A DNA stretch of 64,000 nucleotides from Aliarcobacter cryaerophilus. Its GTDB lineage: Bacteria; Campylobacterota; Campylobacteria; Campylobacterales; Arcobacteraceae. The DNA is taken from positions 310,001-374,000 of the forward strand of contig NZ_CP060694.1 of assembly GCF_014352935.1 (NCBI RefSeq). The letters run 5' to 3'. Below, one piece after another: positions 1-9,115 of this stretch (the stretch's first letter is position 1; every line of letters begins with the position of its first letter). A program made the position numbers and the translations under genes. Under the pieces are notes generated by a model. That model saw only the letters and a program-made list of their open reading frames with translations. It was not told the origin of the DNA and did not search any database.

Positions 1-524
1 GAAGAGCTTTTTTCTAAAGTTTCACCATTATAATAATTGTTTCTTGCACTGTTTCCTAACTCTTTTCCAAGAATATTAATACTTTCCATTAGAAGTTTCA
101 TATCATCTTTGTAATTGTCAACAACTCTTATATAATCAGTAAAATCATCATTTGTATAACTATTTACTACTCTTAAAATTCTTGAAGTAGCATCATCAAT
201 ACTGCTTAGCATTTTATTTAGAGTATTTTTTAGTGTATGTATAGTTGGATTTTCGCTACTTGCTGTTATTCTAGATTTGTATATACCTTTTTCAACTTTA
301 TCAGCAGTTAGTACAATTTCTCCAAGAACTCTCATATCATCTTTGGCTCTTTTATCAAAACTCTTGATTTGTTGATTCCATCTTTTAAACATATCATCAA
401 CTTTTTTGTTTCCTGTTGATTCTATATATTCAAATTCGTTTTTTTCATATGATAAAAAATCAATTAACTGTTGAAAATATTTATCAATATTCTCTAAATC
501 CTTATTTGATACTGCTCCAAACAT
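1..524 (-). CDS. Methyl-accepting chemotaxis protein, N-terminal part (truncated by window edge)
   Basis: About 174 codons are visible, starting at the ATG complementary to 522-524 and running off the left edge without a stop. The protein begins MFGAVSNKDLENIDKYF. It lacks any hydrophobic segment and proceeds directly into the helical linker that in Campylobacterota receptors lies between the membrane region and the signalling hairpin (GKELGNSARNNYYNGETLEK near the edge). The visible part therefore suggests a cytoplasmic chemoreceptor without a periplasmic sensor domain. The signalling tip itself lies outside the window, so assignment rests on the linker pattern and is moderately sure. Confidence 0.6.
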   Translation of the reverse strand, partial: MFGAVSNKDLENIDKYFQQLIDFLSYEKNEFEYIESTGNKKVDDMFKRWNQQIKSFDKRAKDDMRVLGEIVLTADKVEKGIYKSRITASSENPTIHTLKNTLNKMLSSIDDATSRILRVVNSYTNDDFTDYIRVVDNYKDDMKLLMESINILGKELGNSARNNYYNGETLEKSS

Positions 525-718
525 ATATACACCTTTTTGATTTATATTGTAATTTTAAATTAATATAAAATATTTTTGTAGTTTAAAAATGTTATTTCAT
601 AGATATAAATTTAATAATATAGAATAACAAAGTTTAGTAACAAAATGGTTTCAATGAATATAAATTTATAATAAATATTATTTACTCTTGACTAAAATCA
701 TTATCCAAAAATTCTAAA

Positions 719-737
719 TAGGATAAACTTTATCCTA
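719..737. promoter_or_regulatory. Perfect 9-bp inverted repeat upstream of the hemerythrin/PAS gene
   Basis: The sequence TAGGATAAA-C-TTTATCCTA is a perfect dyad centred on 728 and ends 21 bases before the ATG of the downstream gene. A TTGACT at 688-693 lies upstream. The dyad could be an operator or a leader hairpin. No regulator is identified. Confidence 0.4.
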
Positions 738-758
738 TATTTATAAAAGGAATTTAAG

Positions 759-1760
759 ATGTTAAGTGATTTATCAAATAATATTGAAATATTTAAAAAA
801 GGTCATCCAGTAAGAGTATATTTAGAAGAGAATATATTAATAAAAGAGCTATTTTCTGAACTTTTTAATACAGATCCAAAAAAAGATTATCAAAAATTTT
901 ATAATATTTTTAACCAAATTTGTGAAGTAGAAAAGCATTTTGCAAGAAAAGAGAATCAACTTTTTCCTTATCTTGAAAAATATGGTTGGACTGGTCCATC
1001 TCAAGGAATGTGGTCATTTCATGATGATATTAGAGCAATAATAAAAGATGTAAGAGAAAGTATTGAATCAAAAGATTTTGACTTAATTATAGAAAAATGT
1101 ACAAATTTATATAATAATTTGATTCATTTAATAAACGTTGAAGAGAATAGACTTCTTCCAAATGCTTTGCAACTATTAAAAGAGGAAGATTGGGAAGAGT
1201 TTTATGAAGGTGATAGTGAAATTGGTTGGATGTTTACAACTCCTCCCCCTAGATTTAAAGAGATTATAAATAATGAAAATAAAAATTTAGAACCAGAGTA
1301 TATTCATCCAAGTATGGATAAGAAAAGAAGAGAATTACCATTCTCTCTTGAGGGACGAACTCATTATGATGAAGGTTATTTAACACCTGAACAAGTAAAC
1401 TTTATATTTAAGTTCTTACCTGTAGATATTACTTATGTAGATGAAAATGATAGAGTTATTTTTTATAATCGTGGAGATGATAGAGTTTTCCCAAGAAGTG
1501 CTGGAATAATTGGAAGAGAGGTTAAATTTTGCCACCCTCCAAAGAGTGTTGATCAGGTTCTAAAAATTCTTGAAGAGTTTAAAGCAGGGCGTAAAGATAT
1601 TGCTGATTTTTGGATTAATTTTAAAGGAAAGTTTGTACATATAAGATATTTTGCTGTAAGAGATGAACAAAAAAATTATAAAGGCGTAATTGAAATGTCA
1701 CAAGATGTTACAGATATAAGAGCATTACAAGGAGAGAAACGACTTTTAGATTGGGAGTAG
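759..1760 (+). CDS. DUF438/hemerythrin (HHE)/PAS domain protein
   Basis: 333 aa. The N-terminal ~80 residues resemble DUF438 (KGHPVRVYLEEN). They lead into an HHE hemerythrin-type segment with several His/Glu pairs (HFARKENQLFPYLE, SFHDDIRAII, HLINVEENRLLP), which in this family bind a di-iron centre and sense O2 or NO. The last ~120 residues form a PAS domain (FLPVDITYVDENDRVIFYNR to VIEMSQDVTDI). No output domain and no membrane segment is present, so it is probably a cytoplasmic sensor or iron/redox protein acting through a partner. The ATG has AAAGGAA as its ribosome site. A 26-bp palindrome over the stop codon probably ends the transcript. Confidence 0.8.
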   Translation: MLSDLSNNIEIFKKGHPVRVYLEENILIKELFSELFNTDPKKDYQKFYNIFNQICEVEKHFARKENQLFPYLEKYGWTGPSQGMWSFHDDIRAIIKDVRESIESKDFDLIIEKCTNLYNNLIHLINVEENRLLPNALQLLKEEDWEEFYEGDSEIGWMFTTPPPRFKEIINNENKNLEPEYIHPSMDKKRRELPFSLEGRTHYDEGYLTPEQVNFIFKFLPVDITYVDENDRVIFYNRGDDRVFPRSAGIIGREVKFCHPPKSVDQVLKILEEFKAGRKDIADFWINFKGKFVHIRYFAVRDEQKNYKGVIEMSQDVTDIRALQGEKRLLDWE

Positions 1761-1781
1761 CAGATTTTAAAATCTGCTACT
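1756..1781. terminator. Palindromic terminator at the end of the HHE/PAS gene
   Basis: A perfect 26-bp palindrome (AGTAGCAGATTTT and its complement) overlaps the TAG stop at 1758-1760. It is followed by an AT-rich run and lies between two convergent genes, so it may work in both directions. Confidence 0.55.
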
Positions 1782-1799
1782 TATTATTTGTAATAAAAT

Positions 1800-2636
1800 C
1801 TATTTTACTATTTGGTGTAGCTTTGAACATTGTCCTAAATATATATCCATTCCACACATATCATTCATAATATCTTGAAAACTATGAGCATGTGCATTGT
1901 AAACATATACAAAAATCTCATCACCTTTTTTCAAGAAGTTTTTCTTACCAAAATCTGTATATGCTGTTGCACCTGCAGCTATTACAATACCTTTTGAATT
2001 GTGTGCATATTTCAAAAACTGTCCTAACTCTTCAAGAGGTCCACAATCTTCTTGGCAATTTAAGATATCAATCATCCAATCTTTTAACTTTTCAAAAAAA
2101 TAGCTATATGATTTAACTGAACTAGTTGTTCCATAATCATATACTATCCCATCTCTTTTTATAAAAGAAGAGATATGATATTTTCCTAAAATTCCTTTTT
2201 CACTAAAATCATCTATAGGAATTATATCTTGAGAAATACCTTTAGTTTTTTCTCCCCAATTTTTTTTAGTGCTAAGTTTGCTTCCATCTTGAAATCTTAA
2301 TGAACAATCATTAAAAGCACTAAAATATTTTGGAACAATATCTATTAACTTTTCATTTTCATATACGAAATCACAAATTAAAGCAACCTCTGCTTCAACT
2401 TGTAATTTATCATCTTCTCTTCCATGAGTTAATATGACTTCATCACAAATAGGGTAAGTTCCTAAAAAACTATCATGACCTTTTATATAAAATGGAAACA
2501 TACCTTTTGGTGCATCTTTCTCTTTTGTTTCAATTACAGAAAACTCATCAGCTTCTCCAGCTTCTCCTAAATGATTTGCAAAGTTTCCAGCAACTGCAAA
2601 ACCTAAATAATCTTTTAAATCTTCTATTAAATTCAT
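1800..2636 (-). CDS. DUF5718 family protein
   Basis: 278 aa, function unknown. The sequence (DYLGFAVAGNFANHLGEAGE at the start, KGDEIFVYVYNAHAHS near the end) matches my recollection of DUF5718, a family common in Campylobacterota and thought to be distantly related to the fumarylacetoacetate hydrolase fold. No signal peptide or membrane segment is seen. It stands alone, convergent with the HHE/PAS gene and separated from the upstream fumarase gene by a terminator. No reaction can be assigned. Confidence 0.65.
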   Translation of the reverse strand: MNLIEDLKDYLGFAVAGNFANHLGEAGEADEFSVIETKEKDAPKGMFPFYIKGHDSFLGTYPICDEVILTHGREDDKLQVEAEVALICDFVYENEKLIDIVPKYFSAFNDCSLRFQDGSKLSTKKNWGEKTKGISQDIIPIDDFSEKGILGKYHISSFIKRDGIVYDYGTTSSVKSYSYFFEKLKDWMIDILNCQEDCGPLEELGQFLKYAHNSKGIVIAAGATAYTDFGKKNFLKKGDEIFVYVYNAHAHSFQDIMNDMCGMDIYLGQCSKLHQIVK

Positions 2637-2746
2637 AATTATAAAATCCTAAAATATTTTGAACTGCAATGTTATCGAAAAAAATTGGTTTAAAAGTCAA
2701 AAACGAAATATAATTTGTTAATTTAAGAGTAGTTTAAGAAAATATT

Positions 2747-2780
2747 TACAAAGAGCCTATAGTATTTGTGGCTCTTTGTA
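2747..2780 (-). terminator. Rho-independent terminator of the fumarase gene
   Basis: An 11-bp perfect stem (TACAAAGAGCC / GGCTCTTTGTA) with a 12-base loop lies 9 bases past the fumarase stop. It is followed on the minus strand by AATATTTTCTT. Confidence 0.7.
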
Positions 2781-2789
2781 AAATAAGAA

Positions 2790-4289
2790 CTATTTATTAA
2801 TAGTTCTCCATTTAGCAGGTCCTGTTGTATGAATAGAGTTTCCTTCTGTATCAACAGCAACAGTTACAGGCATATCTTTTACTTCAAATTCATAAATAGC
2901 TTCCATTCCAAGCTCTTCAAATGCTAAAGTTTTTGCACCCTTAATTGATTGAGCAATTAAATAAGCAGCTCCTCCAGTTGCTATAAGATAGATAGATTTG
3001 TACTCTTTTATTAAATCGATTGTTGGTTGTTTTCTCTCACCTTTTCCAATCATTCCCATAATTCCAATTTCCATCATATCTTTTGTAAATTTATCCATTC
3101 TTGTAGATGTTGTTGGTCCTGCTGGTCCTACAACTTCACCTTTTACTGGATCAACTGGTCCAACGTAGTAGATGAATTTATCTTTTAAATCAACACCATT
3201 TGGAAGAGGTTTTCCAGCATTTTTGTATTCAACTATTTTTTTATGAGCAGCATCACGTGCTGTTAAAATTTTTCCAGATAATAATAAAGTATCACCAGAT
3301 TTAAATTGAGATAAATTCTCTTTTGTTAAATCTTCAATATTTACTCTTTTAATAGTATCCATTGGAAGTTTAATATCTGGCCAAAGATCTAAAGACGGTT
3401 TTTCAAATTTAGCAGGTCCATTTCCATCTAATTCAAAGTGAATATGTCTTGTTGCTGCACAGTTTGGAATCATAGCAACAGGTAAAGAAGCAGCATGACA
3501 TGGATAATCTAAAATTTTAACATCTAAAACAGTTGTTAATCCACCAAGACCTTGAGCTCCAATTCCAAGTTTATTGATATCTTCATAAAGTTTAAGTCTT
3601 AACTCTTCAAGTGGAGTTTGAGCACCTCTTGCTTTTAGTTCATGAATATCAACATGTCCCATTAAAGACTCTTTTGCAAGTAGCATTGCTTTTTCAGGAT
3701 TTCCACCAATTCCAATTCCTAAAATTCCAGGAGGACACCATCCCGCACCCATATCTTTTACATTTGACATAACCCAATCATAAATACTATCACTTGGATT
3801 TAAAACAGTAAATTTAGATTTGTTTTCACTTCCTCCACCTTTTGCTGCAACTGTAATATCAAGTTTATCAGAGTTATCAACACTTACATGAATTACTGCT
3901 GGAGTATTATTTTTTGTATTTGTTCTTTTTCCAGCAGGATCAGCTACAACTGAGTATCTTAAAGTATTATCAGGATCTGTATAACCTTTTGCAACACCTT
4001 CGTTTAATAAATCTTCTAAATTTTTTGTAATATCTAGGTTTGCTTTTAAACCAACTTTTACAAAAATATTAACACTTCCTGTATCTTGACATAGTGGTCT
4101 ATGTCCCATAGCACACATTTTTGAGTTAATTAAAATTTGTCCAATTGCATTTTTTGCTGCATCACTTTTTTCATTTTCATAAGCTTCAACCATACCTTTT
4201 ACAAAATCTTCTGGATGATAAAAAGATATAAATTGACAGGCACTTGCAACTGAATCAATAATATCTTGTTCTGTGATTTTTTTACTCAT
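2790..4289 (-). CDS. Fumarate hydratase class I (iron-sulfur)
   Basis: 499 aa, the normal length for a single-chain class I fumarase. It interconverts fumarate and L-malate in the TCA cycle. Cys67 (LCQDTGS), Cys185 (AGWCPPG) and Cys277 (IPNCAATRH) are spaced like the three 4Fe-4S ligands of E. coli FumA. The C-terminal part carries the GGAAYLIAQ and HTTGPAKWR motifs. Such enzymes are oxygen-sensitive, and several class I fumarases also hydrate mesaconate to citramalate. That is relevant because the adjacent upstream operon handles mesaconyl-CoA. The gene has its own -10 box (4325-4330) and terminator and is separated from that operon by another terminator, so cotranscription is unlikely. Confidence 0.9.
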   Translation of the reverse strand: MSKKITEQDIIDSVASACQFISFYHPEDFVKGMVEAYENEKSDAAKNAIGQILINSKMCAMGHRPLCQDTGSVNIFVKVGLKANLDITKNLEDLLNEGVAKGYTDPDNTLRYSVVADPAGKRTNTKNNTPAVIHVSVDNSDKLDITVAAKGGGSENKSKFTVLNPSDSIYDWVMSNVKDMGAGWCPPGILGIGIGGNPEKAMLLAKESLMGHVDIHELKARGAQTPLEELRLKLYEDINKLGIGAQGLGGLTTVLDVKILDYPCHAASLPVAMIPNCAATRHIHFELDGNGPAKFEKPSLDLWPDIKLPMDTIKRVNIEDLTKENLSQFKSGDTLLLSGKILTARDAAHKKIVEYKNAGKPLPNGVDLKDKFIYYVGPVDPVKGEVVGPAGPTTSTRMDKFTKDMMEIGIMGMIGKGERKQPTIDLIKEYKSIYLIATGGAAYLIAQSIKGAKTLAFEELGMEAIYEFEVKDMPVTVAVDTEGNSIHTTGPAKWRTINK

Positions 4290-4324
4290 TAATTTTTTCC
4301 TTTTTTGGTTTTAGAAATCTTTTA

Positions 4325-4330
4325 ATTATA
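4325..4330 (-). promoter_or_regulatory. -10 box of the fumarase gene
   Basis: The minus strand reads GATATAATTAAAAG about 35 bases before the ATG, then AAGGAAAAAATTAATG as ribosome site and start. The -35 region is not recognisable, as is usual in Campylobacterota. Confidence 0.5.
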
Positions 4331-4436
4331 TCAATGCACCATATAAAATTGGCTTTTACAAAACATATTTTATATGAAAATTTTTAAAAATATTAAAAAT
4401 TGTTTAGTTTTGAAATATATCAAAAATTTAAGAATT

Positions 4437-4470
4437 AAAAAAAGCTACCCTTAAAAAAGAGTAGCTTTTT
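4437..4470 (-). terminator. Terminator of the acyl-CoA operon
   Basis: AAAAAGCTAC pairs with GTAGCTTTTT across a 12-base loop, with a T run on the minus-strand exit side. It begins 14 bases past the stop of the lyase gene and separates the operon from the fumarase gene. Confidence 0.7.
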
Positions 4471-4484
4471 AAATCATCTGAAAA

Positions 4485-5468
4485 TTAGGCAAAAAATCTT
4501 TTTTCTGCTTCTTCCATTAATTTAACACCAGAATATTTAGCTCTTTGAACTAATTCCCAGAAGTATCTATAAGTTGCTCTATCGTGTAACTCACCATCAT
4601 ATTGAATTGGTCCCCACTCAGCATCTTGAGCTTTAATTAAAATATTTTGTGCTGCTTCAAGTTCTGTAAAATCAGGTTTCATAGCATCAACAATAGCTTG
4701 AACTTGTGTTGGGTAAATTGACCACATTCTCATAAATCCAAACTCATTTCTAGCTCTTTCTGCATCTTTGTATGTTTGGTATGGATTTTTTAAATCTAAA
4801 GTTACATTGTGACAAGGAATTACGCAGTTTTGAATAGCAGCTTGTGCAACTCTTGCTTTTGCAGCTCCAATTAATCTGTGATCAAATTGACCTGGACTTC
4901 TCATATTAATTGCTGGAATTGCTCCTTGATATCCACTTACAAAATCCATTAGACCAAAATCTAAAACTTGTAGCCAAGGTAAAGTTGCAATTTTTTCAAC
5001 ATCTTGTAGAGCTCCATGAGTCTCTATAAGTACGTGAATTGGAATCTCTCTTTTAATTCCAGCTTTTTTTGCAACAGCTTGAATATACTCAATTTGAGTT
5101 TTAGCATCTTCATAGCAAGTTGATTTTGGTAAAGTAATATATGCTAATTTTTCACCAGCACCATTTACTAAAATATCAACATCTTGTCTCCAATCTGGAT
5201 GAGAGTGGTCATGGATTCTTGTTCCTGCCATACCATAAGGGTTTGCATCAGAGTTTACAACTCTAACAATCATATTAGCATGCTCAACCTCTTTTCCAGT
5301 TTCAGCACCATCTTCACAATCACAAGTAATATCAAAAACAGGTCCAAGTTTTTTTTGCATTTCAAAACCTTTTAGGATTAGCTTTTCGCTTCCTGCAAAG
5401 TGTTCACAAGTTGGAATAATTGGTAAAGATTTACCAGATTCAAATAAAGCTTCTTTTGGGTGTGTCAT
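4485..5468 (-). CDS. mcl: L-malyl-CoA/beta-methylmalyl-CoA lyase (HpcH/HpaI family)
   Basis: 327 aa TIM-barrel lyase of the CitE/HpcH family. It carries the DCEDGA motif (about 50-55), Glu149 in LIETHGA and Asp175 in FGLMDF, the two expected Mg2+ ligands. Known relatives cleave or form malyl-CoA (acetyl-CoA plus glyoxylate) and beta-methylmalyl-CoA (propionyl-CoA plus glyoxylate). Some also split citramalyl-CoA to acetyl-CoA and pyruvate. It is the last gene of a four-gene operon, 29 bases after the mesaconyl-CoA hydratase gene, the enzyme acting next to it in the ethylmalonyl-CoA and 3-hydroxypropionate pathways. The substrate is inferred from motif and neighbour; the family is sure. Confidence 0.8.
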   Translation of the reverse strand: MTHPKEALFESGKSLPIIPTCEHFAGSEKLILKGFEMQKKLGPVFDITCDCEDGAETGKEVEHANMIVRVVNSDANPYGMAGTRIHDHSHPDWRQDVDILVNGAGEKLAYITLPKSTCYEDAKTQIEYIQAVAKKAGIKREIPIHVLIETHGALQDVEKIATLPWLQVLDFGLMDFVSGYQGAIPAINMRSPGQFDHRLIGAAKARVAQAAIQNCVIPCHNVTLDLKNPYQTYKDAERARNEFGFMRMWSIYPTQVQAIVDAMKPDFTELEAAQNILIKAQDAEWGPIQYDGELHDRATYRYFWELVQRAKYSGVKLMEEAEKRFFA

Positions 5469-5497
5469 GTTTTTTCCTTTTTATTAAATTTAATTTT

Positions 5498-6568
5498 TTA
5501 TTTTTTTGTTGATTTTTTTGGGATTACAACTGTGTAATCCAAATCTAAAACTACATTTGGAAGATATTTTCCATCTTCACCTTTGGCATTTTCAATCTCT
5601 TTTGGATTTTGATTTTTAAGAGCAATTGTTCTTAATCTTAAAAGTCCGATATCCTCTCTTTTATGTTCAATTTTTTCTAAAATTTCACTATAAGCATAGA
5701 TTGTATCTCCTGCATATGTTGGATTACAGTGGCTTCCACTATTTATTGCATATACCCATTGGGCATTTTGAAGCCCATTAAATGAGATTGCTCTTGCCAT
5801 TGATATTATAATTCCACCATACATAAGTCTTTGACCCATAGGTGTACTTTTCATCATATGGTCGTTAAAATGAACTTTTGCATTGTTTTGATATAACTTT
5901 GTTGCAAGTGTATGGTCACTATTATCTATTGTTATTCCCTCTGGATGGTTTAGTCTTTCACCAACTTCATAATCCTCAAAGAAATACTCTCCACCACTAG
6001 CACTGACATCAACACATTTAATAGTTGGAATATTAATAGTGTCTAAAATTGGAGTTGCTTTTTGGAAAGTTGGAACTTCATTTATTCCACTTGTTGTGCT
6101 ATGATCTTTTTTATGAACCATAACCCATCTTTTGAAGTTTAAAACTTCATTTCCATTTTGATTTACTCCAATAGAGTGAACATATACAACTCCACTTTTA
6201 CCATTTGAATTCTCTTTTAATCCAATTACAGTTGAAGTCATACTAACTGTATCACCAATGTAAACTGGATTTGGAAAAGATATCTCAGCATAACCTAAAT
6301 TTGCAATTGCATTTAAAGATATATCTTGAACAGATTTTCCAAATGTTAAATGAAACATTAAAATATCATCAATAGGTCTTTTTGAATAACCCATCTCTTG
6401 TGCAACTACATCAGAAGAGTGTAGTGCAAATCTAGAACCTGTAAAAGCGATGTATAAAGATACATCACCTTCACTTACAGTTCTTGGAAGTGGATGAATG
6501 ATTTTTTGACCAATACTAAAATCTTCAAAATAGTTACCAAAGTTTATTTTATTGCTAATTTTTGACAA
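5498..6568 (-). CDS. mch: Mesaconyl-CoA hydratase (double MaoC domain)
   Basis: 356 aa with two MaoC/hot-dog halves (about 10-165 and 185-345). Segments such as FGKSVQDISLNAIANLGYAE and STVIGLKENSNGKSG closely resemble the Rhodobacter-type mesaconyl-CoA hydratase as I remember it. That enzyme reversibly hydrates mesaconyl-C1-CoA to beta-methylmalyl-CoA. Length also fits (about 345-355 aa). It lies 9 bases after the synthetase/CitE fusion gene and 29 before the lyase gene, so all are probably one transcript. A plain acyl-CoA hydratase is possible but less likely given the lyase beside it. Confidence 0.8.
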   Translation of the reverse strand: MSKISNKINFGNYFEDFSIGQKIIHPLPRTVSEGDVSLYIAFTGSRFALHSSDVVAQEMGYSKRPIDDILMFHLTFGKSVQDISLNAIANLGYAEISFPNPVYIGDTVSMTSTVIGLKENSNGKSGVVYVHSIGVNQNGNEVLNFKRWVMVHKKDHSTTSGINEVPTFQKATPILDTINIPTIKCVDVSASGGEYFFEDYEVGERLNHPEGITIDNSDHTLATKLYQNNAKVHFNDHMMKSTPMGQRLMYGGIIISMARAISFNGLQNAQWVYAINSGSHCNPTYAGDTIYAYSEILEKIEHKREDIGLLRLRTIALKNQNPKEIENAKGEDGKYLPNVVLDLDYTVVIPKKSTKK

Positions 6569-6577
6569 TTTATCTCC

Positions 6578-9097
6578 TTATTTTCCAAATAGATTTTGAC
6601 CTAAAGCTTTGTAAGTTTCATACAATTTAATCATCTTTCTAGCCCATGCAATTCTTGAAGAATCAACCAATCTATTGTTATGTAAAATAACCTCTTTACC
6701 GTGTTTGTTTGCCTCTTCATATTTGTTGATCATATCTTCATAATCTTCAACTTCACTTTGTTTTGGAGTGAATATATCATTTATATACTCAATTTGTATT
6801 GGATGTACAAGAGATTTTCCATCAAATCCTAAATTAAATGCATCTTTTGTAGAATCTTCACAAGCAAACTCATCTTTTACATCAAAATGTGGACCATCTA
6901 TTACAGTTTTTCCATAAGCTTTTGCTGCAAGTGCAATTTGAGCTAAATATGTAACAATAGCTTTTGAACCTCTTTTTATATCTATTTGAAGTCTATTTGC
7001 TAATTTGTTTGAACCAACAACAACAACTTCAACTTTTGGACTTGCTGCACAAATTTCTTGAATATTTAAAACAGATAATGGAGTTTCAATCATAATCATA
7101 AGTGTAAGATTTGGATTTACCTCTTCAATTAATTTAACAGCTTGTAATACATCCTCTTTTGTATCAATTTTAGAGAATAAGATACCATCAAGTTCAATCT
7201 CTTTTGCCAAAGCTAAATCTTTTTTTAAATCTTCGCTTCCTAGATTATTTACTCTTAATACTCTTTCACTTTCACCAAATTTAGCACCTTCTTTGTAAAC
7301 TTCTTTCAAAGTCTCTCTTCCTGGTTCTCTTTGGTCTTCTAAGATAGCTTCTAAATCAAAAATAACAGTATCTGCTAAAACAGTTTTAGCTTTTTCTACA
7401 TTGTGTTTATTATATGAAGGAATTAAAAGCATTGATCTTCTTGCTTTGTACTCAACTATCTCTTCACCTTTTGTTATTGCAAAATATTGTTCGTGTAGAT
7501 CTTTTACTAATTGTTTTCTAAGAACTTTTCCATTTTTTGTTCTTGGATAATCAGACATTATAAAAATCTCTTTTGGAGCTTTATATTTTGCAAGATTATT
7601 TTGAGCAAATTTTAAAATCTCTTGCTCTTTCTCTTTACTTATAGTTGAATGACCAACAACAGCAATAGCAACAATAGTTTTCTCTTTTTCAATATCAAGA
7701 CCAAAAGCAACACAATCAGCTACATCTGCGTGAGTTTTTACAACTCTTTCAATCTCATGTGGACTTACTCTAAATCCAAAAGTATTGATAATATCATCTT
7801 TTCTACCAATAAACCAGATATATCCATCTTTATCTTTTCTTGCATAATCACCTGTAAAGAAGTATCCATCATGTCTTGATTTTAAAGTCTCTTCTTCTAA
7901 TTGCCAATACTCTAAGAATAATCCTGGATCATCTTCTCCAATACAAATCATTCCTTCCTCTTCAACTCCAACTTCTTCTAAAGTTTCAGGATCTAAAAGT
8001 TTTACAATATGTCCTGGTTGTGGGAAACCTGCACTTCCTGGTCTTATAGGATTATTTTTTGAGTGAGAAATATAGTATGAACACTCACTCATACCAATAG
8101 CTTCATAAATATCTTGTTTAAATCTATCTCTCCAAAGTCCAAGCATCTCATCACTTAAATGCTCTCCCGCACTCATACAATATCTCAAACTTGGACAATC
8201 ATCAAGTGTGAAATCTGTTTTCTGAATAATTTGTCTATAGATTGTTGGAACTCCAATAAATATTGTACATTGATGTTTTTTTATTAAATTAATCCATGTT
8301 GATGCATCATTTGCACCTTCATATGCAATTACTGTATGACCATTAAATAATGGATCCATAAGTGCTGACCCTAAAACATAAGTCCAGTTAAATTTCCCAG
8401 AGTGCATAATTCTATCATTCTCTTTAAAATCAAACCAGAAATCTGTTGCTGGTTTTCTTCCTATTAGTGATCTATGTGAATGTAAAACACCTTTTGGATA
8501 ACCAGTTGTTCCAGATGTATAAACTAAATATGCTGGTTCACCTGATTTTGAGTTGTAGTGATTTGGTGTTGTACTTGTATTATTGAATATTTGATTTAGA
8601 GCAAATATTTCAATACCTTCTGGTTTTTTAAGACCATCAGTGCTATCAATTCCAGCAATTATTATAGTTCTTAGGTTATCAAGATTTAATAAATATGGAA
8701 CTAAATTTTCATACATAGAAGCTGATAACACTATAGCTTTTGCTTGAGAATCTTCTGCAAGATATTTAACTTCACTACCACTTAGTAGAGTTGAAGTAGG
8801 AACAGCAATCATTCCACCTTTCATTACTCCAAAAAAAGATATTGGATATGCTAAAGAGTTTTTAAGGCAAACTAATACTCGATCTCTTGGTTTAAGACCT
8901 ATTTCTTGAGTAAGAAAATTTGAAACTTGATCTGATTTTGTAGCTAATTCTTTATATGTAACTTTGTCAGTTCCTAGTTTATCATCTTCAATAATCATAG
9001 CAACATTGTTCTCTTTTGCTGTACCAACCCAAGCTGATGTACAAGCAATACCTATATTTAAAAATTCAGGTATATCTAATTTTACTGTTTGACTCAT
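6578..9097 (-). CDS. Acyl-CoA synthetase fused to a C-terminal CitE-like domain
   Basis: 839 aa two-domain protein. Residues ~10-540 are an AMP-forming acyl/aryl-CoA synthetase of the benzoate-CoA ligase type. They carry the P-loop YTSGTTGYPKG (193-203), the A8 hinge GRKDDIINTFGFRVSP (431-446) and the catalytic Lys of RTKNGKVLR (about 524). Residues ~553-835 are a HpcH/HpaI (CitE-like) barrel. Glu671 (MIMIET) is kept, but the Asp expected in G-x-x-D is missing: the protein reads GSNKLAN at 695-701. The lyase half may therefore be inactive, regulatory or altered in chemistry. The acid activated is unknown; context suggests a short or branched dicarboxylate or propionate. Confidence 0.75.
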   Translation of the reverse strand: MSQTVKLDIPEFLNIGIACTSAWVGTAKENNVAMIIEDDKLGTDKVTYKELATKSDQVSNFLTQEIGLKPRDRVLVCLKNSLAYPISFFGVMKGGMIAVPTSTLLSGSEVKYLAEDSQAKAIVLSASMYENLVPYLLNLDNLRTIIIAGIDSTDGLKKPEGIEIFALNQIFNNTSTTPNHYNSKSGEPAYLVYTSGTTGYPKGVLHSHRSLIGRKPATDFWFDFKENDRIMHSGKFNWTYVLGSALMDPLFNGHTVIAYEGANDASTWINLIKKHQCTIFIGVPTIYRQIIQKTDFTLDDCPSLRYCMSAGEHLSDEMLGLWRDRFKQDIYEAIGMSECSYYISHSKNNPIRPGSAGFPQPGHIVKLLDPETLEEVGVEEEGMICIGEDDPGLFLEYWQLEEETLKSRHDGYFFTGDYARKDKDGYIWFIGRKDDIINTFGFRVSPHEIERVVKTHADVADCVAFGLDIEKEKTIVAIAVVGHSTISKEKEQEILKFAQNNLAKYKAPKEIFIMSDYPRTKNGKVLRKQLVKDLHEQYFAITKGEEIVEYKARRSMLLIPSYNKHNVEKAKTVLADTVIFDLEAILEDQREPGRETLKEVYKEGAKFGESERVLRVNNLGSEDLKKDLALAKEIELDGILFSKIDTKEDVLQAVKLIEEVNPNLTLMIMIETPLSVLNIQEICAASPKVEVVVVGSNKLANRLQIDIKRGSKAIVTYLAQIALAAKAYGKTVIDGPHFDVKDEFACEDSTKDAFNLGFDGKSLVHPIQIEYINDIFTPKQSEVEDYEDMINKYEEANKHGKEVILHNNRLVDSSRIAWARKMIKLYETYKALGQNLFGK

Positions 9098-9115
9098 TTT
9101 AATCTCCTATAATTA

